Assembly: GCA_012934845.2 (NCBI GenBank)
Contig: WNNJ02002401.1
Location: 62,001 to 126,000, forward strand
Direction: 5' to 3'
Origin: Pomphorhynchus laevis
Lineage: Eukaryota > Acanthocephala > Palaeacanthocephala > Echinorhynchida > Pomphorhynchidae
DNA: 64,000 bases
Under the pieces are notes generated by a model. It had not been told where the DNA came from. It did no database searches and saw only the letters and a program-made list of their open reading frames with translations. The position numbers were made by a program, and so were the translations under genes. How positions within the stretch are numbered: position 1 is the first letter of the stretch; every line of letters starts with the position of its first letter. This document shows positions 1 to 12,270 of the stretch, one piece after another.

Positions 1-475
1 TCATTCATATTAATGTATAAATATTTTAGAAAAATACTGTATAAATATTTTATAATATAAAATATTCAACTAATTACTTGAGCGAAACTATAACAAAAAA
101 TAGATAGACTTTTATTAAATCAAATCATTGATTATACCGAAACGTATAACTGGTTTGGAGTGAACATAAAATATTACATTGAGTGAACATTTATAATGTA
201 TATAAATTATATATAATATATATAATATGTATATAATATACATTTACAATGTATATTTATATAATATTATTTAATTCGATAATTAAATAATATTATATTT
301 AATTATCGAATTGTAGTGTACAGTGCTGCATCTAAAATTAAAGAATTCACACGAGGATAATTGATGAAGCTGACCAAATGATTATACTCGCTCGTGTATG
401 CAATTGTTCATTCTATTTACCTGGCAGATTCCGGTTTCCTGTCAAAGAAAATTCAAAAGACAGATTGTCGGTTGT
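1..475. repeat. Left arm of a 475-bp long inverted repeat
   Basis: The arm reads as the exact reverse complement of 8166-8640 by eye. Base 1 pairs with 8640, so the arm may continue left of the window. Inside it there is a 14-bp self-complementary stem around 268-310 (TTCGATAATTAAAT and its complement) and AT-rich simple sequence. The inner third (313-385) also occurs as a diverged direct copy at 682-750. No transposase is visible. It could be a foldback element arm or the product of a segmental inversion-duplication. Confidence 0.9.
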
Positions 476-618
476 TTCCGTCAACTGTAGTGCTATTTCC
501 GTCTTTTTGTTACAAAAGACGGATACAACGTACAGTTTGCACAAGTGGAAATATTTTCCTTACAAACTATATCGTTTGTTTTACAGAAAGGCAGCAGAGA
601 AAAATTTCATCAGATAAT

Positions 619-752
619 TAAAGGACCGAAACACGAAAGGTAGGCGTAGGCTCACTGCTGATGAGGTCCACCTACGCTGATTGTAGTGTACAGTGCTGCA
701 TCTAGGATTAAAGAATTCACATGAGGATAATTGACGAAGCCGACCAAATGAT
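619..752 (+). repeat. Type-A repeat copy with hammerhead-like core
   Basis: GGACC (623-627), GAAAC (628-632), a stem strand GCGTAGG (644-650), CTGATGA (658-664), GGTCC (665-669) and CCTACGC (671-677) follow in order. GCGTAGG pairs with CCTACGC and GGACC with GGTCC. The same layout with different bases in both stems recurs near 30977 and 40844. The tail 682-750 is a copy of 313-385 in the inverted-repeat arm. Upstream, 509-532 forms a 9-bp hairpin (CCGTCTTTT / AAAAGACGG). Confidence 0.75.
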
Positions 753-867
753 AATATATTTATATTATACACTTTTATTTTACATCTAAAAAATTTAAGC
801 CTAATTGATATACACTTTATACACTTTATTAAAGAATATTATTTGATGATATAAACGCAAAATGAAA

Positions 868-3800
868 TTACTTTTGTTTTAATGTTTCTCTGGCCAGCTC
901 AATTTGCAGTGCCGATTCTTCATGCAGTGTTCTAAGATCAGCTAGCAATACATTGATATCATTTAAAACTGCTGTGTGGTTTGCATTGTTGTCGTATTGG
1001 GTATAATCGATGTCTGAGTCTAAATAAACGTAATCATAAATTAGTTATATAATCGACACTTACTTGCCATTAACATTTTATCCACAGTGTCCTCGTATGA
1101 CCGAAATGAGTTATTGTCGTCAGCAGTCGGTATCAAATAATACATTGTTCGTTCAATTTCACCGATATTATTGACTAAATTTCGTTTATAATTTTTCAAC
1201 TGATTGAATACACAATTTTCGGCTTCACCGTGAAACTTTCTAACCATTTCCACTTCCTTGTCATTCTTACTGGTAGCGGTTATGTCGTCAAGAATGTGTT
1301 CAGATTCTTCCAGCATTATTTGCAGTTTAGCATTTGCATGTTCTGCAAGAAGTCGTGTTCTGTCCGCATCGAGTCTTAACGAACTAATTACAAAATGCTG
1401 ATCTAACAATCGAATTTGATTTTGATGTTGCGATAAATCTCTTTCACAGTACATATCGTTCCTATTATGACAGTTAATGTCAGTCTTCAATGTACACTGG
1501 ATGGAACATGACCGACTGCATACACTTTTCTTAAGTGGATAGCTAAATTTAGGTCGCCATCGATTTTCATTGCAGCGTCGCCTGTTCACTTGTCTCCTCA
1601 TCGACGACATTGTATGATTGCAGTTATTTATTCTATCATTGCTATTGTAATGAAGTGGAATGTAAAATCCCTTACCTTGATCCATAAAAGTAGGCTCAAA
1701 TACTATTGCCATACTGCTATCGTGTGGTTCAATATCTATTGAAATTACGTCCGATACTGTTCGACGTTTTTCCTTACAAATAAAACAGCTCTGAGTATAG
1801 CTAAATTGTTGTTGTTTTTCATTACTTTCACAAGACATATCCACTCTTGAAAAGCATTTACCATCACAGAATATGGCGGCACTTTTAGAAATTGATAAAG
1901 CCTGTATTTTACTGTTATCCTCTCTTTTAATTGTTTCTCCTGCTCGCCATACTGCGTCATTACCTGCTTCTTTCGCTGTATTTAATATTTGCTTATAAGT
2001 ATTTTGTATACTCTGATTATAAACCCAATCGATTGAATTTGGCAATTTACCGCCAATGGTACCGTCATGCTTTGATTCATAATTCCAACTAGATAGATCC
2101 AACTGAATATCTTCACAATCCACACGCATTGCACGCGATGATTTATTTAACTCATTACATGAATTTAGTTGACTGCTTATTTTCTCAGATTGGGAATTCT
2201 CCTCCTCATCTCCACGTTTATGTTGTATGGCTGTTTCTTGCCGGTTCGCTGTAGTAGTGCATGCAGACGTTTCTCCTGCAGAATCAATTCCACTCGTAAT
2301 TGAATGCATCATCTCATTCGCACACGTTGACATTTTGTCTATTTTGTCTTTATTATCTATTTTTGACGGCCACGGTACTTTCTTATAACAACATCCTCCA
2401 GAAATCAGAAAAACATCATTTGTTAGGCTATCGTCTGACGAACGAAAGTCTTCCCTGCTACTGCGATGATCACTGCTACACTGTGATTTGCAATTTGTTT
2501 CTTCGTTTTCGGTTATATCTTGATAACCGTCTGAACTTGGTATCGTGCTCAAGCTGTGGGGTCGGAATTTAGCTAGTTCATTATATACATCACTTAGTTG
2601 TTGATGACTGGTCTCTTGACTTTCTAGAGATGATGGCGGTGATATTACCAATCGTTTTATGGCTTCTTCTTTGGAATTATAATCATCAACTATCTGCTCA
2701 TTATGAGAGTAATAAGTATCATCGGATTTGTGTTGGGGATGGCAATTTTTGGAAATAAATTTAGAACTTAAAAATCTTTCTATTACATCTTCAATAAGAT
2801 GGCAATGTTTATCTTCTTGGGTTTCATCACGTAATTCATTTGTGTCTTTCTTACAAAATTCATTAGCTGCTAGGCTAATATCTTCGTCAAGCATAACGAT
2901 ATCGCTCCCATCTTTGCTGCTTCCGTCTTGATCTGAATAATTGGCATCCACGTATTGCGCATGGTCACTATGGTCACTTTGCTGATGCTCTATATATTTA
3001 TCTGTCATGTGTCGACTAATGTAATCATCTGTATTGTAAGAATATTGTTTACTACTAGACAGCCACTCCGAAGTTTGCTGTCCCTTCTTAGAGTCGTCGA
3101 CGGCTTTGGTAATAATTTGTCTTTCGCTTCGATCTTTACCTGAATTAACATCACTGTCGTTATCAGAAGTACTGCAGCTGGCTTCAATATTTGCTCTACT
3201 GTTGCTGTTTATTGATGAACTATGACGACATATACCCATGTTCATTGCTTTTGCACGCAGACTATGTTTCGAAATTGGTAGTTGTTTACCGTTGCTACTA
3301 TTTTTCGATGAATAGCCACAACAGTCGTCGTGATTTGATGTTTCCGCTGGGTAACCGTTTACTACAATTGTTGTATTGTCATATTCGCTTTTACTTCTAC
3401 TTAAAGACGATGATGAATGACAATCTTTTGTACTTTCTTCTTTGTCACTGTATTGATCCAACGGTTCATCATGGAATTGTCTATCTTGTTTGTTGTTTAG
3501 CACTGAAAGAAAATTAGATGATTCGATTTCCTTAACGGTTGTTGAAATGAACTTGTTCTTGCCAAATTCAGTCTCAATCTTACAATTGCTTATGAATGCA
3601 TCGTCATTAATGTCGGCGTCGCAATCATCGATATGTTCGTCGTTTAATATAAAGAATTTGCTGTCATCATTTACATAATGTTTGCAAATAGGAGGAAGTC
3701 CGTTACTGAAAGATTCCACTGTTGCAGTACTCCTCCTGTCGTAATCGTCGAAACTGTCATCAGATTGATTTATCATCCAACAGATCCGTTTATTTTCATG

Positions 3801-4864
3801 TTCTGTCCTCTGTAACTGTTCTGTCTCTTTGGCTTGAAAGTTTTTTACTATTGGCAAATTTGCTTCGTCTACATTTTCAATGCAGCAGCAAAAAGAACAG
3901 TCTACTTTTTTGCAACTGATATTGCAACTGCAAGAATACAGATCACTGAAAAAATCATCTTGCATTTCGATGTTTTTTTGAGGTGCCATAACCAAATCAG
4001 CAACGTCGCCGCTGCTCTTCATTGCTGACACGCAGTCCACCCATTGTGATGCATATGTCGATGTCTGCCCGATTTGACTACTTGCTTCTCGTCGCAACAC
4101 TTCATCATCACCGGGAAAATTGTAATCATTAAGCGTTGAAATATTTTTCGAATTGCTACTATGCTTTGAGTTCCTTTTTAAAATTAGCTCCGCGGAATTG
4201 CTAGCTAACTTTGTCGTAATACTTTCCGGTTTATCTGTTAAATCGGAGTCACAAGGAAGACATATATTAGCAGTTTTATCATTACACCATTGCTGCATCG
4301 CTGAATTTTTAGTACCTTTATCGGCATTATAAGGAATATCAGCAAATATTTTATCTCCAATGTTCGTATATGCTGAACTTGAATCCCTTTTGAAATTTTC
4401 TTTCGAACTCGACATCAACGGTGAAACGCACACTTGGTAATCGCTATTCCCTTCTGATTGTTCTCCGGGTTTTAAGTTAGTACTTGATACCGGTGATACC
4501 GGTGTTGTTTTAAAATATTTGCAACGTGAACTGTCCCATTTAGCCGCAAAGCGAAATTTTTGTTTAGGTGATGAGTTGTACGAGTTGTTGCAGAACAATT
4601 TATCAACGATTGTCGGTATAAGTCTCGTTTGCTCATTCAAACAATCACATGGACCTTCTTCTTTTCCCGGCACGGTGGAAGTACTCGATGAAGACAACAA
4701 ATCGTTTCGTAAAAAGCATTTTTCCAATGAAATGTTTAGATTGCTTAATATATTTTTATCACTTTTTAAGTTAAAGCAGCTTTCATCTTTTCTCATTCTT
4801 CTGTAGGTGTCTTCTTTTGGTAAAATTGATGCATTGTTAGTCGGTGATGGTCCCACAATACTTT
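868..4864 (-). CDS. Large uncharacterised Ser/Asn/Asp-rich protein with coiled-coil C terminus (two exons seen)
   Basis: I do not recognise the family. A 3.8-kb open frame ends at a donor (A|GTAAGT, 1058-1063). A 44-base intron (1020-1063, ending TTTATTTAG) joins it in frame to a last exon 868-1019 that ends ...LARETLKQK and TAA. The two lengths sum to a multiple of three. The upstream end looks like an acceptor (TTTTAG, intron side of 4864), so a 5' exon may lie further upstream. The first in-frame ATG is at 4796, giving 1294 residues; the frame before it opens at a GTG. Most of the protein is low-complexity Ser, Asn and Asp with acidic stretches. It has a Cys cluster (CSCNISCKKVDCSFCCC, about residue 310), a Cys/Arg-rich block near 1070-1130 and a predicted helical, coiled-coil tail of roughly 170 residues. 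The tail is the part most likely to be conserved. The whole gene lies inside the 475-bp inverted repeat. Confidence 0.8.
1020..1063 (-). other. 44-base intron of the large gene
   Basis: Minus-strand GTAAGT at one end and TTTATTTAG at the other. Removing it keeps the frame and replaces a premature end (...MASKCRLYN) with 43 more helical residues. Its size is a clue to the short introns of this genome. Confidence 0.75.
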
Positions 4865-7399
4865 CTAAAATTTATGTTAATAGAAGGATAGTATTGTATT
4901 ATTGTATCAATAATATTAACTTGTATCGATAATCGTATCGAAATTCAATAATTTATTTAATTGATTTTATTACTAAAGTTATCATTTATTTGATTTTAAT
5001 TAACTTTTAGAATTGGGTTAATTCGTTTTCATCTAATTAATTAGTATTTTTGATTAATTATGGTATGTAATGGAATTCAAACTGTTAAATTTATGTGAAA
5101 ATATAAATACAACATTTTTTGAAAATGTATGTTTTATACTTAATTAATGCTAGTTTAAATTCTGTTAATATCATTTATATAATTACTTTTTAAAAAAAGA
5201 AAAGTTTACGTTTGAAAAATTCACGTATGTCAATATAATACCAAACCTGATGCCAGATCAAATTAATGCCAGTGTGAACAATATGAAAAATATGAACAAT
5301 ATGCCATGTGCATTTCAGCAAGAAAGACAGTGTTAAAAACTAGCTTTTTAGCATTTAATAGTTCTACATCAAATAAAGATTGACTTGGAATAAAGTAGAT
5401 ATTGTATAGAGTAGATACTGTCGAGTCTATTTATTATAAGAATGGCTGCCAACAGTTTTTTGAAATATATAAATTTAATAACAAAATGACTTGAATAAGT
5501 TTAAGATTATATAAATGCAATAAAAACGAATGTAATATTCTAAATTTATTGTGTTACAACTCAATATATTATTTGCTATTAACATGTCATTTTCGGTAGC
5601 AATAAAATAACTATGCGACACTGCAATTTTTATTACATGTTACTACGAAGCATCAAATTCTTCCAGATCAATGTTTTCGATACAATAAAAAAAATATTAA
5701 ATTTCGGGTTTTGTTTAAAACTTTATGCAGTTTCGAAAACTTTTAAATATAGATATTAAATATCGATTGTATTATAACATGTGCTACTACACAGTTATAA
5801 ATTTTTAAAAATTTATAATTTTTCAAAAAATTATAAATAGAGAATCTCCCTTTTCCTTTATATATTTTATTAAATTTATGAGCTAAATTTAATAATTGTT
5901 ATCTAGCATATAAAATTACATGTGATAATTGTAATTGTTAGTATATTGATCGAATTGGACAAGGATAGAATAAACTTATCACACAACATGCAACATAAAA
6001 TGTGGTAGTATGTCAGTAGCTGTAATGTACTAAAATTAGACTATAATGTTAATTCAAGAAATGATTTTATTCCATTATTTTTATTTCCATTTTCATTTCT
6101 AGATATTTATTAAATCGACTTTTTAATTAAATTTATTAAATTTGTAAGAAAACATATTTTATAATTCAAATAAAATATGTTTTAAAATATATTATTATAT
6201 AAAATATAATAATATAATTCAAATTGTAATAATTCAAAAATATTATATTCATTTTAATAAAATATGCTATAATAAGTGAAAGATAATAGTTTTGATACAA
6301 TTATAAATACGAAAAATAAAACTTCAATTATTTTTTATAAGTACAATATAAATCTTTATCAAGAACTAATCTTTATTAATTTTTAGAATTAGTTATTAGT
6401 ATTATGCTTTATTAAATGCTTATAAAATTTTAGAAATACGAGCGTGTGTTTTACCATATATTTATATTTTATTTATATTTAGTGAATATAAATAATTTTA
6501 ATTAGTAATTTTTACTTATATTTAGTTTGTAAATGCTTTTTTAGAATATCAAGAGACTATTTTCGTTCTATTAAATTTACGAATTTAAAATAATGATTTT
6601 TAAATGCGGAAATAAACATATCTACATTAAAATTTATTTATTTAAATATTGGGATAGTCATATTCATAATCATATTTGAAGAGTAAAAATTATTATCCTA
6701 GGTTAGTATAAAATTATTGTAATAATTTTACAAAAATCTTTCTCATACGATACATATGCATACATATGTATGTATGATATATATGTATATATACATATAT
6801 ATGTATATATACATATATATGTATATATACATACATATAATACATTCGTATTCATATTTGCTTTCAGTAAATTCTTTGTAAAAACAAATAAAAGTTCTTA
6901 AATTTCAAATTCGTTAATACCTATTATGTCCTTATTATAAATTGTAATCGAAGGTTTTTCTTTACTGTCGATAGATGGAGTTATAATGTTAAAATTTTCT
7001 AGCATTCTATAAATTGCAATTGCGCTGGAACTTAATACATTTCGCCCTAAATGTTCAATATTTAAAATATTACATTAATAATCAATGATATAGAAAACGT
7101 AAATAAATTTAAGTTTAAAAATTTAAACTTGAGCATTCATGTGGAATTCCTAAAAAAGTATAGAATTGGATTTAAGCAAATTGAATATGAAGAAACCAAG
7201 AAATAATTGGGAAAATATTATAAAGATAAAAATGATTTGTTTCGAATAAAACAAAATCAAAATTAGATATCAAGAGATGACGAAAAATGAAATTAAATAT
7301 AAAATTAAAATATATATTTTTAAGTATTATTTTATATTCACAGATAAATAGTTGGATAGTCAAGTATAATATTAAAATATCTAAATAAATATTTAATAT
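4865..7399. other. AT-rich intergenic DNA
   Basis: No coding stretch could be supported. The only structure is a TATA/CATA-type simple repeat at about 6745-6840 (alternating TATATATG and TATATACA). A promoter or 5' exon of the large gene is expected here, but I could not place it. Confidence 0.6.
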
Positions 7400-7960
7400 T
7401 TCAATTCAATATCTTATTTGTTACTTGTTGAACACTTTTGTCAATTAAAGAATTCATTTATTACTTTTTTGTTACTAGACCATTGCAATTATTTTATGAC
7501 TACATTTTATGAGACTAGCGACATCCCTAAAGTTTCTTCTATATTCACGAATTACATAAGCAGCTATCTTCATATTCCAGATATTAATAATTTATCAGTT
7601 GTATTTAGCCCCACTTCTACGATGCGTCGAAGAATAGGGACCGAAACCTGATAATATAGCAGTTGCTCTTGATGACTCTAATTCTTATTCTGATACATCG
7701 TCTATTATTAAATACAATTTTATTATCATAAATAAAATATGTCATTATCACGTGTATGACCCCGTTGCTTGTTGGGTCGAGTATATTATTATATATTATA
7801 ATATAGTGTATTATATATATTATCGAGAATAATATACTAGTATTTTACTAGTATATTATTTGCTGATATGATGGGTTGAGGAAGAGGTGCCGAAACATGA
7901 TAACATAGCAGTTCCTTCTGATAACATCTATATCTTATTCGAATACATCGAATAAGATAT
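7400..7960 (+). repeat. Two copies of the Naiad end-repeat (type B)
   Basis: Block 7400-7710 contains the hallmark run GGGACCGAAACCTGATAA (7636-7653) followed by ATAGCAG and CTTGATGACTCTA. A second copy has its GAAAC near 7891. The same segment forms the 3' end of the Naiad element at 52800-53000, so these are solo or truncated copies of that terminal region. Parts of the leading sequence recur at 8915-8970 and 9640-9720. Confidence 0.75.
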
Positions 7961-8165
7961 ATTATTGATAAGTCATAAAAATTGATTTTTATTTTAAATT
8001 TTAATTATGAATTGCATCGTTATATAAATATTATTTGTATAAAATTTTAGATTAAATATTAAATTATATAATAATAAATTTTATGTAATATTATCATATA
8101 TCAATTATAAAATATTGATATATGATAAATAATATCATATATAAATATATGATATATATAAATAT

Positions 8166-8640
8166 ACAACCGACAATCTGTCTTTTGAATTTTCTTTGAC
8201 AGGAAACCGGAATCTGCCAGGTAAATAGAATGAACAATTGCATACACGAGCGAGTATAATCATTTGGTCAGCTTCATCAATTATCCTCGTGTGAATTCTT
8301 TAATTTTAGATGCAGCACTGTACACTACAATTCGATAATTAAATATAATATTATTTAATTATCGAATTAAATAATATTATATAAATATACATTGTAAATG
8401 TATATTATATACATATTATATATATTATATATAATTTATATACATTATAAATGTTCACTCAATGTAATATTTTATGTTCACTCCAAACCAGTTATACGTT
8501 TCGGTATAATCAATGATTTGATTTAATAAAAGTCTATCTATTTTTTGTTATAGTTTCGCTCAAGTAATTAGTTGAATATTTTATATTATAAAATATTTAT
8601 ACAGTATTTTTCTAAAATATTTATACATTAATATGAATGA
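8166..8640. repeat. Right arm of the 475-bp inverted repeat
   Basis: Reverse complement of 1-475 over its whole length, with no mismatch noticed. It starts exactly where the left arm stops (ACAACCGAC versus GTCGGTTGT). The identity implies recent origin or gene conversion between the arms. Confidence 0.9.
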
Positions 8641-8689
8641 AAATATTTCTGATCAAATTATAAATAAATGATTATTATTTGTTTCCAAA

Positions 8690-9725
8690 TTATGACCGTG
8701 AAATTTGCTATAATAAATTTCAAGACTGATGAATTAGATTAAATATTAAATTATTTAATAATAAATTTTATGTAATATTATCATATATTAATTATAAAAT
8801 ATCGAATTAAATAAAATATATAACGTACACATTAAATTATATCTTTCAAAAATTATATTACTAACATTAATACATATTAAATTGTATAAAGACAATGAAT
8901 TTAGATTAAATTTATTTTTAATTCAATATCTTATTTGTTACTTGTTGAACACTTTTGTCAATTAAAGGATTAATTTGTAACTTCTAAAAACATTGATTTT
9001 TATTTTTGATTTTGATAAAATCTTTTATAATTATATAAATATTAATTATATAATATCTAAAATAATTTTTCATTATTTATAATTATTTATCCTTTTTTAA
9101 AATTTATATTTAGTATAAAATACGTAGACTCAGTTATATGATCTGTCTTCTCGATGTGTAATGAAGACTTCACATGCTAGGTTTGGAAAATATGTAATGA
9201 TAAAATCCCTCAGTTAAATTTATAAATATTTAAAATTAGGTTAATATAAAAATAAAATAGAATATCGAAAAATATATAATTAAACCAAATATTATATGAA
9301 TAATAAACAAATGCTTTGTATTAGAATAAGATACTAGATAATCAAATTTAATCAGATGAAATAGGTCATTAGCATGTATTTGGTCACGCTGCTATGTTGG
9401 GGCGAGGAATAGGGGCAGAAACCTGATAACATAGCACAGTTCCTCCTAATGACCTCTAGCCTTTATTCTAATACATCTTATATTATTTATTAGCCAAGTC
9501 ATAAAAATTGATTTTTATTCTAATTTTTAATAATAAATTTTATCGTTTTATAAATTGTATAACATCCTATATAATTATTTATTATTTATAATTATTTATC
9601 TTTTTTTAATTTATAGTATAAAATATGTAGATTCAGTTATCTGATCTAATTACTAGACTATCGCAATTGTTTTACAAGGACATTATAATAAGACTAGTGA
9701 CATCCCTAAAGTTTCTAATTGAAGA
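8690..9725 (+). repeat. Naiad end-repeat copies, rearranged
   Basis: A type-B copy spans about 9370-9500 (GCTGCTATGTTGGGGCGAGG, GGGGCAGAAACCTGATAACA, then CTAATGACCTCTAG). The flanking segments TAGACTCAGTTAT...GATC (9126 and 9627) and GACATCCCTAAAGTTTC (9690) are shared with 7400-7560 and 26510. The pattern of partial direct and shuffled copies is typical of the complex tandem structures of Penelope-like elements. Confidence 0.65.
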
Positions 9726-11059
9726 CGGTTATCAATTGTCGCATTTTAAGAAAAGCGCGTGTAATAAAGTCTTAGAATGTTATTTTAAACAAAAAATTAT
9801 AGCAACTTAAAATAAATGAATGTAGTATGATGTTTAAACATTTTTTACTTTGTCGAATAATAACTGTAAAAACTCGTATTATTGGAGTTCGCTACATAAA
9901 AGCGAACTGAAATTAATACAAATAATGATATGAAAATTGAAAATTTCAGACAAAAATTTAATGATTTGAAAAAAATTTTCGAAAAAATTAATTATTTAAT
10001 TACGTAAAATTCGAATAATTTGCAATTAAATTGAAAGATGACTTTATAACAAAGTTACAAATTCAGACAACAAAATAATTTTAAATGCAAAATATTATGT
10101 ATCCAATACGTCACATTCAAATATTCAAATATTTAATCTTCAAACACTTGATTTAGTTTTTCGATAAAAAGTTATTAACAGTTCTAAAATTCCATTGTTT
10201 ATTACACTGCGTTGTTTATTAGCAACAAATTATTAATGAAGCATTCTAGAAGATGCATTTATCTCATGGCAAGACTGCTCAATTTTACAAAATATTCATA
10301 TAAAAACTTAATCTATATGATTTGTTCTAAAGATCTCGGAAGTTTTTCTATCGAAACACCTGAGGGCATCAATATCAAACTTTCATATGCAAAAGTTTGT
10401 CGTTTTACATTTCGCTAATCATCCTTTTAATATAATGTTTTCTCTAATAATAAGTGTACATTTTAAAACAATTTATTAAATGACAGATCATTATATTGTA
10501 TAAAATGATAATTTATTGCCAATGTTATCAAGCCAATCGATGAATATTTCCATTACATCAAATAGGAAGTCAAATATATACGGCTGTGCCTTCATAAATA
10601 CGACGTTTGTAATTTGGAAATCGAGATTTAATCTTACCATGTAAAGTATTATTTAGCTACATACTGTAAATAAAACGAACTATAAATACGAAATTATTTT
10701 TAACGAAATTATTAGATATATACAATACCAATAGTTATTTCATGTTGGCAGATTTGACGGAAATCAGATTTTTAAAATATGACCATTCCTTTGATCAATT
10801 ACTATGTTTATTGATTTTATCTCCTTTTATAATCAGGGATTGATCGATCTCAAATTTAAAATCAAGAAATTTATATTCAAGAAAATAAAACTTTCCAGAC
10901 AAATCAAAATTCTTAACCACAAGAACACAAATATACGAAACAACAATAAAAAGGGAACAACTAATTGAAGATTAGTTGAGATATCGGTCTTGATATCATT
11001 CCTCAACTTGGAAATGCCGGATGGCTCTCACAAATCATTACCTCATTTTATAAATAAAA
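9726..11059. other. Intergenic, nothing recognised
   Basis: AT-rich, with short frames only (the longest about 68 codons at 10212-10418, no recognisable product). The stretch 10930-11059 is less AT-rich and may be the decayed 3' part of the Penelope fossil that follows. Confidence 0.5.
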
Positions 11060-11520
11060 CCTACATAGTCTCTTTAGACAACTAGTAATGTAATACAATT
11101 CATTCTTATCTTTATCTTCGCTGTCTGCTTATCTCTCCCATAGTGTAACTCGAGAGTAGAATTCATTTGCAAGTCAACCTTTGCTACTTTAAATATCTCT
11201 AATATGGATCATATTTTTCGCTCTTACGACCTCATTTTTTATAATAAGGCAGACGGTGGGCTAGCGTGAACTAAAGATTTACGTCACTAAATTTTCTATG
11301 CATCTTAAGCGAGATTTGTTACATTTATAGATTGACACCGAAACATTTATGCATAATTGATTCAGATTGAATCATAAACTTAATCCCTTAAAACCTATTT
11401 AGTCCATTAATAAAAGTCATCAAGGATTCCATGCCGTAAACCCACATTAATACGATGTCATCAATGAATCGTAACCATACGAATGGCTTGAATTCTTGTG
11501 CACAGATATTGACTCTTATT
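11060..11520 (-). mobile_element. Canonical Penelope-type RT remnant
   Basis: The minus strand reads EFKPFVWLRFIDDIVLMW (about 11440-11495) followed by FINGLNRF and further decayed sequence. WLRFIDDI is the RT motif C context of Penelope/Poseidon-type elements, and the following F.N.LN fits the same family. It differs from the Naiad RT of this window (FRYIDDICVFN), so it belongs to another clade. The copy is broken and old. Confidence 0.7.
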
Positions 11521-12182
11521 TGTTAGTTAAAGAACATCACAGGTAAAATAACTAAGTTTCTCAGTTGTTTTACTGATTTAATTTACTAATTAAAGTTCGT
11601 CTAATTAAAAACGTTCTTAATTCAGTGAAGAAAAATAACAACTTATAAATATTTAATATAATTATTTTTGTAAGAAAGATATTAAAAATATATACAGGCA
11701 GCAGCATTTAATAAATGAACAATGCATTAAATTGAATAAACAAGTCATTATATATAGTTTTGCTTTAAACAGATGAGCCAATATTGATCATAACCGCAGC
11801 ACACAACGACTGACTTTAAAAATGAAATCATGAAAACATGTAATGAGGAATACAAGACAAGATCAATAGAAAAATCAATTTTGGGTTGGAAAACTCTGTA
11901 CTGATATGCTGTTGTTTATTTCTAATCACATATCTCAACTATGGTAAGAAATATAACGAAGATAACTCAATTTTACGGTGTAACTGAAGCAAAGCGATTA
12001 GCTTAAAACACTTTAATAAATTACAAGCTTAATTAAAGTGTACTATTAGTTTGATTTGTTGATATATTTATTTTCCATTATATATATATATTTTTGTAGA
12101 TCACACAAGGTGATTTCGCGATATAAACTACGTATTATTCCTTCCAACTCCATACACATTGACTCACATCATTTTAGATTTT
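11521..12182. other. Intergenic, nothing recognised
   Basis: AT-rich. No frame or repeat that I can assign. Confidence 0.5.
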
Positions 12183-12270
12183 AGCCTGACATATTGGTAT
12201 TGTTTCGTCCGCTACTGCACCCGGACTCTGATGAGTCCGGGTGCAGTGCACCCGGACTCATCAGAAGGCT
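12183..12270 (-). ncRNA. Hammerhead ribozyme-like RNA, type I layout
   Basis: On the minus strand in 5'-3' order: AGCCT (12266-12270), CTGATGA (12258-12264), GTCCG, a long loop, CGGAC (12207-12211), GAAAC (12202-12206), ACA...TGT, the triplet GTC (12188-12190), then AGGCT (12183-12187). Helix I is AGCCT/AGGCT with one unpaired base next to CTGATGA. Helix II is GTCCG/CGGAC. Helix III is three pairs. Cleavage would follow the C of GTC. The helix II loop contains a palindromic duplication, so a second CTGATGA lies on the plus strand at 12228-12234. All core residues of the hammerhead are present. Activity is not shown. Confidence 0.72.

Noticed and set aside
2300-4806. Plus-strand frames of 60-108 codons
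   Set aside because: They are antisense shadows of the large minus-strand gene.
1-8640. Terminal inverted repeats of a Polinton or Maverick
   Set aside because: No polymerase, integrase or capsid-type gene lies between the arms.
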